Shown here piece by piece: positions 1 to 5,956 of a DNA stretch of 6,240 bases (positions within the stretch are counted from its first letter, which is position 1; each line of letters begins with the position of its first letter). Origin of the DNA: Gemmatimonadales bacterium UBA4456 (GTDB lineage Bacteria > Gemmatimonadota > Gemmatimonadetes > Longimicrobiales > Gaopeijiaceae). Location: the NCBI GenBank assembly GCA_002390225.1, contig DGOW01000063.1, positions 4,008 through 10,247 on the forward strand. The letters run 5' to 3'. The notes under the pieces are model-generated. The model did no database searches. It worked only from the letters and a program-made list of their open reading frames with translations, and had not been told where the DNA came from. The position numbers and the translations under genes were made by a program.

Positions 1-49
1 GGCCGAGTTGCGAGCGCTTCTCGAGCAGTTGGATCTCGGAGGGCGCTGA
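1..49 (+). CDS. C-terminal tail of an unidentified upstream gene (partial)
   Basis: Read from position 2, an open frame runs to a TGA at 47-49 and gives AELRALLEQLDLGGR. The amphipathic, Leu- and Glu-rich composition and codon use look like the end of a real protein, probably a helical C-terminus. The stretch is far too short to assign a family. It is also possible that this frame is open only by chance, so the call rests on composition and on its ending about 100 nt before sucC. It is on the same strand as everything downstream. Confidence 0.3.
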   Translation, partial: AELRALLEQLDLGGR

Positions 50-55
50 CCTGCG

Positions 56-84
56 TTGATCCCCCGTTGGGGCTCTGATAGCTT
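56..84 (+). promoter_or_regulatory. Candidate sigma-70-like promoter upstream of sucC
   Basis: TTGATC at 56-61 matches four of six positions of the -35 consensus. With a 17-nt spacer it is followed by TAGCTT at 79-84, which matches only three of six positions of the -10 consensus. A short inverted repeat, CCCC-GTT-GGGG at 62-72, lies in the spacer. The location just after the upstream stop and before sucC is right for an operon promoter, but the -10 match is poor and could be chance in G+C-rich DNA. The rest of the 104-nt gap (50-153) holds nothing else I can support. Confidence 0.22.
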
Positions 85-153
85 TTCGTGCTTTCCCGGA
101 CTCGCTTCTGCACTGCGTTGCCCCGGGACTCCTGAACATTCGCACGAGAACGC

Positions 154-1287
154 ATGGACATTCACGAATACCAAGCCAAGGAGCGGTTTGCTCTCGAAGG
201 CATTCCCGTTCCTCCCGGACAGATCGCGACGACGCCCGACCAAGCCGAAGCGATCGCGACCGAGTACGGATGCGCGGTCATGGTGAAGGCGCAGGTTCAC
301 TCCGGCGGTCGTGGAAAGGCCGGAGGCGTGAAGTACTGCAATGACGCAGGGGAGGCACGCGAGCACGCCTCAAACATCCTCGGTATGGATATCAATGGGC
401 TGACCGTCGAAAAGGTCCTCGTCACCCCCGCCGAAGAGATCGAGACGGAGGCTTACGTCGGGGTACTGATCGACCGGAAGCACCAGGCTGCCACATTCAT
501 GGTGTCGCCCGATGGTGGCATGGACATCGAGGAAGTGGCCGCATCGACTCCGGATCGGATTCGGAAGCTTTCCGTGGACCCGCGCTACGGCCTGATGCCG
601 CATCAGGCGCTCTGGCTTGCGAATTTCCTCTACGACGACCCCGCGCTCATCAAGCAGGCCAGCAAGGTCGTGGCGCAACTGTACGACTCGTTTGTGAACT
701 CGGGCGCGTCGATGACGGAAATCAACCCATTGATCACCACGCCCGAAGGCGAGGTGAAGGCCATCGATGCGAAAATGAGCATCGATGGGAACGAACTCTT
801 CCGCCGTCCGGACGTCGCTGAGATGCGCGACCTTTCGGCGGAGCCGGCATCAGAGACTAAGGCACGTGAGGCCGGGCTTTCGTACGTGAAGCTCGAAGGC
901 AGCGTCGGCTGCTGCGTGAACGGCGCCGGTCTTGCGATGGCGACGATGGACCTCGTGAAGTACTACGGTGGAGAGCCCGCGAACTTCCTAGACATTGGAG
1001 GTTCCTCGAACCCGGACAAGGTGGTCTCAGCGCTCGAGATCATCACCTCTGATCCGAACGTTAAGGTGATCCTCTTTAACATCTTCGGAGGCATCACGCG
1101 CTGCGATGACGTGGCGACCGGCATCGTCGAAGCCACAAGGCGCATCGACATCAAGCCCCCGATCGTGATCCGTCTGACCGGTACGAACGAGGAGCTTGGC
1201 CTCCAGATTCTCGAAGAAGCAGGCTTCTCGGCCTACACGTCGATGGATGACGTTGTGGAAAAGGCCGTCGAACTGGCGAAGGGATAG
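154..1287 (+). CDS. sucC: Succinate-CoA ligase (ADP-forming) subunit beta
   Basis: This is the nucleotide-binding beta subunit of succinyl-CoA synthetase, which converts succinyl-CoA, phosphate and ADP (or GDP) to succinate, CoA and NTP in the cytosolic TCA cycle. At 377 residues it is close to the usual length of about 388. The N-terminus MDIHEYQAKE is typical of the family. An ATP-grasp domain occupies roughly residues 1-235, with K45 and GGRGKAGG (51-58) at the nucleotide site. N191 (in EINP) and D205 fit the Mg-binding pair. The C-terminal CoA-ligase domain has VNGAGLAMATMD (255-266) and FGGITRCD (311-318) at the substrate site. A family-typical GGGAT segment reads GGSSN here (282-286). 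The start is fixed by the N-terminal motif, although only a weak GAGAA (146-150) lies upstream. sucD follows after 6 nt, consistent with co-expression of the two subunits. Confidence 0.97.
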   Translation: MDIHEYQAKERFALEGIPVPPGQIATTPDQAEAIATEYGCAVMVKAQVHSGGRGKAGGVKYCNDAGEAREHASNILGMDINGLTVEKVLVTPAEEIETEAYVGVLIDRKHQAATFMVSPDGGMDIEEVAASTPDRIRKLSVDPRYGLMPHQALWLANFLYDDPALIKQASKVVAQLYDSFVNSGASMTEINPLITTPEGEVKAIDAKMSIDGNELFRRPDVAEMRDLSAEPASETKAREAGLSYVKLEGSVGCCVNGAGLAMATMDLVKYYGGEPANFLDIGGSSNPDKVVSALEIITSDPNVKVILFNIFGGITRCDDVATGIVEATRRIDIKPPIVIRLTGTNEELGLQILEEAGFSAYTSMDDVVEKAVELAKG

Positions 1288-1293
1288 AAAAAA

Positions 1294-2178
1294 ATGTCGA
1301 TTTTCATCAATAACGACACCAAGCTCGTGGTGCAGGGCATCACTGGCCGGGACGGTTCGTTCCACACAAGCCAGATGATGGAGTACGGCACGCAGGTCGT
1401 CGCCGGCGTCACCCCCGGTAAAGGTGGGCAGACCTTCGAAGGCCCGGACGGTACCATGGTCCCGATCTTCAACGGAATGGACGAAGCAGTTGCCCAGACG
1501 GGTGCCAACACGTCTGTGGTCTACGTCCCGCCGGCGTTCGCAGCCAATGCCATTCTGGAGGCGGTGGACTCCGGCGTCTCACTGGTCGTGGCGATCACGG
1601 AGGGCGTCCCGGTTTTGGACATGGCGCGCGCCCATGCGTTTGCCCGTGACAAGTGTGTCCGGATTCTCGGGCCGAACTGCCCGGGGCTGCTATCACCTGG
1701 TCAGTCCAAGGTGGGCATCCTGCCGGCGCAGATCGTCACCGAAGGGCCCATCGGCGTCGTCTCTCGCTCCGGCACGCTCACGTACGAGGCCGTTTTCCAG
1801 CTCACCAGCGTCGGGCTGGGTCAGACGACCTGCGTCGGCATCGGTGGTGACCCACTCATCGGCACGAACTTCATCGATTGCCTGGAGGCGTTCGAGGCGG
1901 ATCCCGAGACCTCGGCAGTCGTGATGATCGGTGAGATTGGCGGAACGGATGAGCAGGAGGCCGCTGAGTTCGTGAAGGCGAAGATGTCCAAACCTGTGGT
2001 CGGATTTATCGCGGGTCAGACGGCGCCTCCCGGACGTCAGATGGGTCACGCCGGCGCAATCATCAGTGGTTCGGCCGGTACGGCCGAGGAGAAGATGAAG
2101 GCATTCGAAGACAATGGGATTGCAGTTGCACAGCGCCCGGCGGACATCGTCGGCCTGATCCAGGACGCCCTCGGGTAG
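1294..2178 (+). CDS. sucD: Succinate-CoA ligase subunit alpha
   Basis: This is the alpha subunit of succinyl-CoA synthetase. It binds CoA and carries the histidine that is transiently phosphorylated during catalysis, pairing with the SucC product. It has 294 residues, normal for the family. The N-terminal Rossmann-type CoA-binding domain shows GITGRDGSFHT (15-25). The central segment includes GPNCPG (126-131) and SRSGTLTYE (157-165). The catalytic histidine is H252 within GHAGAIISG (251-259), preceded by a PPGRQM segment typical of the family. The start is supported by GAAGGGA at 1278-1284, which lies inside the end of sucC and 9 nt before the ATG, so translation of the two subunits is probably coupled. 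Six consecutive A residues separate the genes. An inverted repeat spans the stop codon. Confidence 0.97.
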   Translation: MSIFINNDTKLVVQGITGRDGSFHTSQMMEYGTQVVAGVTPGKGGQTFEGPDGTMVPIFNGMDEAVAQTGANTSVVYVPPAFAANAILEAVDSGVSLVVAITEGVPVLDMARAHAFARDKCVRILGPNCPGLLSPGQSKVGILPAQIVTEGPIGVVSRSGTLTYEAVFQLTSVGLGQTTCVGIGGDPLIGTNFIDCLEAFEADPETSAVVMIGEIGGTDEQEAAEFVKAKMSKPVVGFIAGQTAPPGRQMGHAGAIISGSAGTAEEKMKAFEDNGIAVAQRPADIVGLIQDALG

Positions 2179-2188
2179 AGGGCTCGTC
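2164..2188 (+). promoter_or_regulatory. Hairpin across the sucD stop codon
   Basis: GCCCTC (2167-2172) and GAGGGC (2178-2183) form a perfect 6-bp stem with a 5-nt loop, GGGTA. It can be extended by GAC (2164-2166) pairing with GTC (2186-2188) across a 2-nt bulge. The sucD stop codon TAG (2176-2178) lies in the loop and first stem base. Only a short pyrimidine stretch follows, without a U-run, so this does not look like a strong intrinsic terminator. It could be a weak attenuator or an RNA processing or stability element that sets SucCD expression apart from the genes downstream. It is within coding sequence, so chance cannot be excluded. Confidence 0.35.
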
Positions 2189-2240
2189 TTCGCTCCTCCA
2201 GGTCGGTCCACATTGATCCGGGCGAGCGAGGGAGTACATC

Positions 2241-2702
2241 ATGGAAGAAAGGCAGAGTAGTGATCTCCGCGTCGAACATGTGTTCGCAGCGGCTCAGTAT
2301 CGGGTGTATCCCGAGACTCCGTTGACGGAGGTCGTGGGCCTTATGGTGCGTCGCAGATTGAACGCTCTGCCGGTCGTTGGAGAGCAGTACGAAGTCCTGG
2401 GCATCATCACCGTAGGCGACGCGCTGGATCGTGTCCTGCGAGAGGGCCCGGGTGAGGACGAGGAAGGTCGTGAGGGGCGGGAGAAAAAGCTGACCGCCCG
2501 CGACGTCATGACCCGCGCGGTCCTGTGCGTGTCGGAAACGCAGCCGCTTTTGGATGCGGCACGCACGATGGTGAACCGTAATGTAGGGCAGCTCCCCGTC
2601 GTTCGTGACGGAGAGTTGATTGGCCTGATCACACGCGACGCGGTCCTGAGTGCGCTGCACGGACGCCGCGACGACCAAGACGAACGAGAAGAAGACTCAT
2701 GA
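2241..2702 (+). CDS. Small protein with two CBS domains, possible adenine-nucleotide sensor
   Basis: This 153-residue soluble protein consists almost entirely of a CBS domain pair (Bateman module). CBS1 covers about residues 8-67 and contains LPVV (43-46) and GIITVGDAL (54-62), with the T-x-x-D pattern at T57 and D60 that usually contacts the nucleotide ribose. CBS2 covers about 86-140 with DVMT (88-91), GQLPVV (116-121) and GLITRDAVL (128-136). In CBS2 the position three after T131 is Ala, so its ribose-binding Asp is missing or shifted. A highly charged linker (69-84) and a charged tail (141-153) flank CBS2. No catalytic or membrane domain is attached. GAGGGAG at 2228-2234 is a good ribosome binding site, 6 nt before the ATG. 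The stop overlaps the ndk start (ATGA, 2699-2702), implying translational coupling. CBS pairs commonly bind AMP, ADP, ATP or S-adenosylmethionine; the ligand and partner here are unknown. Confidence 0.9.
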   Translation: MEERQSSDLRVEHVFAAAQYRVYPETPLTEVVGLMVRRRLNALPVVGEQYEVLGIITVGDALDRVLREGPGEDEEGREGREKKLTARDVMTRAVLCVSETQPLLDAARTMVNRNVGQLPVVRDGELIGLITRDAVLSALHGRRDDQDEREEDS

Positions 2703-3118
2703 GCCTCACACTTGCAATCATCAAGCCCGATGCCGTCGGGTCAGGGAAGGCCGGAAAGGTACTCGCGCACCTCGAAGGCGCGGGTTTCACTGTACATGCC
2801 ATGCGCCTGGCGCGGCTGAACAAGGCCCAGGCAGGCGCGTTCTACGCAGTGCACGAAGGCCGCCCGTTCTACGAAGAGTTGGTTGAGTTCATGATGTCCG
2901 GTCCGGTCATCCCCATGGTCCTGGAAGCTGACAACGCAGTCGCAAAGCTCCGTGAGACGATCGGGGCGACAGATCCGGCCGAGGCGGCCGAAGGGACGGT
3001 GCGGAAGCTCTATGCTGAGTCAAAGGGCCGGAACGCAATCCACGCGTCAGATTCGGACGAAAACGCCGCCCTCGAGATCGACTTCTTCTTCTCGAACTAC
3101 GACCGGCTCGGGCTCTAG
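2699..3118 (+). CDS. ndk: Nucleoside diphosphate kinase
   Basis: This cytosolic enzyme balances nucleotide pools by transferring the gamma-phosphate of ATP to other NDPs through a phosphohistidine. The 139 residues match bacterial family length (about 140). The N-terminal strand with IKPDAV (8-13) supplies the conserved K9. The catalytic histidine is H115 in RNAIHASDS (111-119), followed by the usual Glu-rich segment and an FF motif near the C-terminus (FFFSNY, 129-134). The start is fixed by the MSLTLAIIKP motif and by the 4-nt ATGA overlap with the CBS gene. A purine-rich GAGAAGAAG at 2686-2694 could serve as ribosome binding site. Ndk is known to associate physically with succinyl-CoA synthetase in Pseudomonas, so its place downstream of sucCD makes functional sense; such contact in this organism is inference. 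Confidence 0.97.
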   Translation: MSLTLAIIKPDAVGSGKAGKVLAHLEGAGFTVHAMRLARLNKAQAGAFYAVHEGRPFYEELVEFMMSGPVIPMVLEADNAVAKLRETIGATDPAEAAEGTVRKLYAESKGRNAIHASDSDENAALEIDFFFSNYDRLGL

Positions 3119-3132
3119 GGTCTCTCGCCCCG

Positions 3133-3154
3133 TCGCAACCGCTGATGGCGGCGA
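3133..3154 (+). promoter_or_regulatory. Small hairpin in the ndk-yceD gap
   Basis: CCGC (3139-3142) pairs with GCGG (3148-3151) around a TGATG loop, extended by TCG (3133-3135) pairing with CGA (3152-3154) across a CAA bulge. It is followed by an A+T-richer stretch (3155-3196) that has no clear U-run but stands out from the G+C-rich surroundings. This gap is the widest between genes after the sucC leader and is the best candidate for the end of the sucCD-ndk transcript and the start of the yceD-fab transcript. I could not find a convincing -35/-10 pair in it. Stem stability is modest. Confidence 0.22.
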
Positions 3155-3196
3155 AATAACTAGACTTTCGATCGGTTGCTACTAGTTTTTACGACT

Positions 3197-3706
3197 ATGC
3201 TCAGAGTTAATCTTGGGCAGCTTGGACGGGAAGCTTCCGTCGCTGTCGACGGTCGTCTGCCAAACGATGAAGAGCTCTGGAAGGACGTTGGTTTCTCCTG
3301 GGTCGGAGATGTCGAGGTGCGCTTGCGTGCCTCGTATGCCGGGACGGGGGAAGTGGTGTTGCGTGGGGAGGCGGACGGTACGCTGAGCCAGGAGTGTCGG
3401 CGTTGTCTCATGCAGGTCGAGACGCGGTTCAAGAAGCATCTCACGATGGTGTTTGTTACTGATACATCCGGCCAGGATGACGATGGCGGCCTTTACGCCT
3501 TCGAGCCTGAAGGGTCCGAGCTGGATGTGAGTCATGCAGTGCGCGAGGAGTTGATCCTCGCAGTCAATCCGTATGTGGTTTGTGATCCGGAGTGCGTGGG
3601 TCTCTGTCCGAGTTGTGGCGTGAACCTGAACGAAGGTGCGTGCGACTGCTCGGTTGAAGAGGTCGATCCGCGGTGGGCGGCGCTCCGAGACCTGAAGAGC
3701 GAGTAA
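3197..3706 (+). CDS. yceD: DUF177 family protein, YceD-like
   Basis: This belongs to the DUF177/YceD family, encoded directly before rpmF in very many bacteria and linked in E. coli to accumulation of 23S rRNA; the molecular mechanism is not settled. From the ATG at 3197 it has 169 residues. Family marks are a CRRC pair (C67, C70), a second cluster with CDPECVGLCPSCG (129-141) and CDC (149-151), and the terminal DPRWAAL (157-163). The cysteines suggest a metal-binding fold. A TTG at 3176 would add seven hydrophobic residues (MLLVFTT), but I prefer the ATG because MLRVNLGQL resembles family N-termini. Neither start has a clear ribosome binding site. rpmF begins 5 nt after the stop, so the pair is very likely co-translated. 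Confidence 0.88.
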   Translation: MLRVNLGQLGREASVAVDGRLPNDEELWKDVGFSWVGDVEVRLRASYAGTGEVVLRGEADGTLSQECRRCLMQVETRFKKHLTMVFVTDTSGQDDDGGLYAFEPEGSELDVSHAVREELILAVNPYVVCDPECVGLCPSCGVNLNEGACDCSVEEVDPRWAALRDLKSE

Positions 3707-3711
3707 TTCAA

Positions 3712-3894
3712 ATGGCTGTACCAAAGAAACGCACGTCAAAGCAGCGGAAGCGGAAGCGTCGCACGCACTACAAGGCGGAGGGCGTCACCACGCACTCCTG
3801 CCCGAAGTGTGGTGACACCAAGCGGCCTCATCGTGTATGCCCGACCTGCGGGCACTACAAGGGCGAGTCTGTCCTCGATGTCGACGTAGACTGA
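3712..3894 (+). CDS. rpmF: 50S ribosomal protein L32 (bL32)
   Basis: This is a 60-residue component of the large ribosomal subunit. The N-terminus MAVPKKRTSKQRKRKRR is the hallmark of bL32: a conserved AVPK(K/R) start followed by a basic RNA-binding segment. The second half carries a four-cysteine zinc ribbon, CPKCG (30-34) and CPTCG (43-47), so this is the zinc-binding (C+) form rather than the cysteine-free paralogue some bacteria use under zinc limitation. The reading frame also opens at an upstream GTG (3673), but that would add 13 residues inside yceD and displace the conserved N-terminus. The purine stretch GAAGAGCGAG in the end of yceD may act as the ribosome binding site. The C-terminus is acidic (VDVD). 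Confidence 0.97.
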   Translation: MAVPKKRTSKQRKRKRRTHYKAEGVTTHSCPKCGDTKRPHRVCPTCGHYKGESVLDVDVD

Positions 3895-3953
3895 GTGATG
3901 CGTTGCTCGGGCTTCGGTTGTTCAGACCGTAGCTTCACAGCGTACGCGTTCAT

Positions 3954-3964
3954 GCCCGGAGGGC
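3954..3964 (+). promoter_or_regulatory. plsX ribosome binding site inside a mini-hairpin
   Basis: GGAGGG at 3958-3963 is the strongest Shine-Dalgarno match in the window and lies 5 nt before the GTG start of plsX, so it decides that start. GCCC (3954-3957) and GGGC (3961-3964) can pair around it with a GGA loop, which could partly mask the site. The stem is only 4 bp, so any regulatory effect is speculative. I saw no convincing promoter in the rest of the 74-nt rpmF-plsX gap. Confidence 0.5.
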
Positions 3965-3968
3965 GCCG

Positions 3969-4946
3969 GTGCGAATAGCCCTGGATGCCATGGGCACGGA
4001 TACTGCCCCGGCTGCCGAGGTGGCAGGCGCTATCGGTGCTCTACGGGACTCGGCGACTCAGGACGTCGAGATCATCCTTGTCGGAGACGAGGACCTTGTC
4101 CGGGCTGAGTTAGCCCGTCACGATGACGTTCCCGAAGGCATACGGGTGCATCACGCCCCTGACCGCGTCACCGTCGAGGATTCTCCGGCGTCGGTGCTCC
4201 GACGCAAGCCGAACTCCTCGATGGTTGTCGGACTCAAGCTTCACAAGGCTGGCGAAGCCGACGCATTCGTCAGTGCGGGCTCGACGGGGGCTGTCATGGC
4301 CTCGTCGCTCTTTACGCTGCGCCCTCTTTCGGGCGTTGACCGGCCGCCGGTCGGAACGCTGCTGCCCACGGCAGGAGAGCTGTGTCTCCTCCTGGACGCA
4401 GGCGCGAACATTGGATGCAAGCCGGGCCATCTCGTTCAATTCGCGCATCTTGGTAGTACATACATGCGTGATGTGATGGGTCGGAAGAACCCGCGCGTCG
4501 GACTCCTCAACATCGGTGAGGAGCCGGGCAAGGGCGATGAGCTCACGATCGAGACCTACGACTTGCTGACCAGGGAAACGGGCCTGAATTTCATCGGGAA
4601 CATCGAGGGCCGGGACATCATTCGCGGTGAGTGCGACGTCATCGTATGTGACGGGTTCGTCGGTAACATCCTGCTGAAATTCTACGAATCGGTGGCGGGG
4701 TACATCGTCCAACTGCTCAAGGCTGAGATTGGTCCAGTCGGCGACTCAAACTCCGGCCTCGAGCGCGTCTTTCGCGTTCTCGACTATGCAGAGTATGGTG
4801 GAGCACCGCTCCTGGGACTTGGGGGCGTATCGATCATCTGCCACGGAGGTTCACCGCCGAAGGCGATCCATAACGCGTTAGTTGTGGCCGCCCGTGCGGG
4901 GCGTTCGGGCCTGGTGCAGCACAGTGCCGAGGAATTTCAGACATGA
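3969..4946 (+). CDS. plsX: Phosphate acyltransferase PlsX
   Basis: PlsX converts acyl-ACP and inorganic phosphate to acyl-phosphate, the donor for PlsY in phosphatidic acid synthesis; it is a peripheral membrane enzyme. The 325 residues match the family. Recognisable segments are MRIALDAMGTD (1-11), EDSPASVLRRKPNSS (70-84), FVSAGSTGAVM (100-110), LLPT (131-134), LLDAGANIGCKP (141-152), LLNIGEEPGKGDE (179-191), FIGNIEGRDI (208-217), VCDGFVGNILLK (226-237) and YGGAPLLGL (276-284). The usual GGD and SAGNTGA motifs read GTD and SAGSTGA here. The start is GTG, chosen because it begins the conserved N-terminus and follows a strong Shine-Dalgarno. The stop overlaps the fabH ATG by 4 nt (ATGA), indicating coupling. 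Its place between rpmF and fabH is the classic order in bacteria. Confidence 0.96.
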   Translation: MRIALDAMGTDTAPAAEVAGAIGALRDSATQDVEIILVGDEDLVRAELARHDDVPEGIRVHHAPDRVTVEDSPASVLRRKPNSSMVVGLKLHKAGEADAFVSAGSTGAVMASSLFTLRPLSGVDRPPVGTLLPTAGELCLLLDAGANIGCKPGHLVQFAHLGSTYMRDVMGRKNPRVGLLNIGEEPGKGDELTIETYDLLTRETGLNFIGNIEGRDIIRGECDVIVCDGFVGNILLKFYESVAGYIVQLLKAEIGPVGDSNSGLERVFRVLDYAEYGGAPLLGLGGVSIICHGGSPPKAIHNALVVAARAGRSGLVQHSAEEFQT

Positions 4947-5938
4947 AGACGCCGACACCCATCGCCGAGATCACAGGCACTGGACGATTTCTTCCCGACA
5001 ACATCGTGACCAACGACGATCTCGCGGAGAAGTTGGACACGTCCGACGAATGGATCCACTCGCGTACGGGCATCAGTGAGCGCCGTATCGCCCCAGACGG
5101 CATGTTCACGGCGCATCTCGGCGCCGAGGCGGCCAAGGCCGCAATGACCGAAGCCGGTGTGGAACCCGGGGAAGTCGATATCCTGATCGTCTCCACCGCG
5201 ACACCTGATCGATGGCTCCCGTCGACTGCCTGTGACATCCAGGCAGTTCTGGGATGTAAAAACGCAGTGGCGTTCGATCTGATGGCTGCCTGTACTGGCC
5301 ACATCTACGCCTTGAGCATGGCTGAGGGATATATCGCAGCCGGTCGTGCCGAGGTGGCCCTGGTAGTTGCTGCGGAGAAGATGAGCGCGATTGTCGACTG
5401 GTCGGACCGAACAACGGCCGTGCTCTTCGGGGACGGTGGTGGCGCGGCGGTGCTGCGCCCCTGCAATGGATCAGGGCGTGGAATTCTCTCTTCACATCTG
5501 CAGTCCGACGGGAACCTTGCCGACCTCCTGTATCGGCCCGGGGGCGGCGCGATTGACCCGGTCAGCCAGAGCGTACTCGATGAAGGCCGACACCTGATGC
5601 GAATGCACGGGCGGGAGATCTTCAAGAACGCCGTACGCTCCATGGCCGAGGCGTGCGACATCGCTATGAACAAGGCTGGACTCACCGCGAACGACATCGA
5701 CCTTCTCGTTCCACACCAAGCCAACATCCGGATCATCGAAGCGACTGCGAAATACGCAGGGATCCCGATGGACAAGGTCTTCGTGAACGTCGAGAAGTAC
5801 GGCAACATGAGTTCGGCCACGGTTCCCGTCGCGTTCGATGAGGCCCGTGAGCAGGGTCGCGTCGTCCCTGGCTCCAACGTCCTCACGGTTGCGTTCGGCG
5901 CCGGACTGACCTGGGGTGCGATGGCGCTCCGGATGTAG
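4943..5938 (+). CDS. fabH: Beta-ketoacyl-ACP synthase III
   Basis: FabH starts type II fatty acid synthesis by condensing an acyl-CoA primer, usually acetyl-CoA or a branched-chain acyl-CoA, with malonyl-ACP. The 331 residues form a thiolase fold. The catalytic triad is complete: C117 in AACTG (115-119), H258 in VPHQAN (256-261) and N288 in YGNMSSA (286-292). Other family marks are DTSDEWIHSRTGI (32-44), LFGDGGGAAV (161-170) and the terminal GAGLTWGA (319-326). Small departures from common FabH sequences are Thr then His after the catalytic Cys region (ACTGH rather than ACSGF) and Met after the active Asn. The ATG follows GAGGAA (4929-4934) by 8 nt and overlaps the plsX stop. Primer preference cannot be read from sequence alone. 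The fatty acid genes plsX and fabD flank it, supporting FabH over other KAS III-like enzymes. Confidence 0.95.
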   Translation: MKTPTPIAEITGTGRFLPDNIVTNDDLAEKLDTSDEWIHSRTGISERRIAPDGMFTAHLGAEAAKAAMTEAGVEPGEVDILIVSTATPDRWLPSTACDIQAVLGCKNAVAFDLMAACTGHIYALSMAEGYIAAGRAEVALVVAAEKMSAIVDWSDRTTAVLFGDGGGAAVLRPCNGSGRGILSSHLQSDGNLADLLYRPGGGAIDPVSQSVLDEGRHLMRMHGREIFKNAVRSMAEACDIAMNKAGLTANDIDLLVPHQANIRIIEATAKYAGIPMDKVFVNVEKYGNMSSATVPVAFDEAREQGRVVPGSNVLTVAFGAGLTWGAMALRM

Positions 5939-5956
5939 CTCGAACCCACCTTCCGC

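Noticed and set aside
61..90. CCCC-GTT-GGGG stem followed by a TTTT stretch as a terminator of the upstream gene
   Set aside because: The stem is only 4 bp and the T-run is about 10 nt away and only four bases long.
56..286. 76-codon + strand frame from a TTG start, overlapping sucC
   Set aside because: Overlaps the conserved sucC N-terminus out of frame; the product is low-complexity and the start overlaps the candidate promoter.
2046..2678. 210-codon open frame on the - strand
   Set aside because: Antisense to sucD and the CBS gene, crosses the intergenic gap, and shows no domain.
3176..3196. Upstream TTG start for the YceD protein
   Set aside because: Adds seven residues not typical of the family, and there is no ribosome binding site; the ATG at 3197 fits better, though the TTG is not strictly excluded.
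3673..3711. Upstream GTG start for L32
   Set aside because: Would place 13 extra residues before the conserved MAVPK start and overlap yceD.
3903..3948. Possible promoter in the rpmF-plsX gap (TTGCTC or TTGTTC as -35)
   Set aside because: No acceptable -10 element at 16-19 nt spacing was found.
4110..4712. 200-codon open frame on the - strand
   Set aside because: Fully antisense to plsX, with composition typical of a shadow frame.
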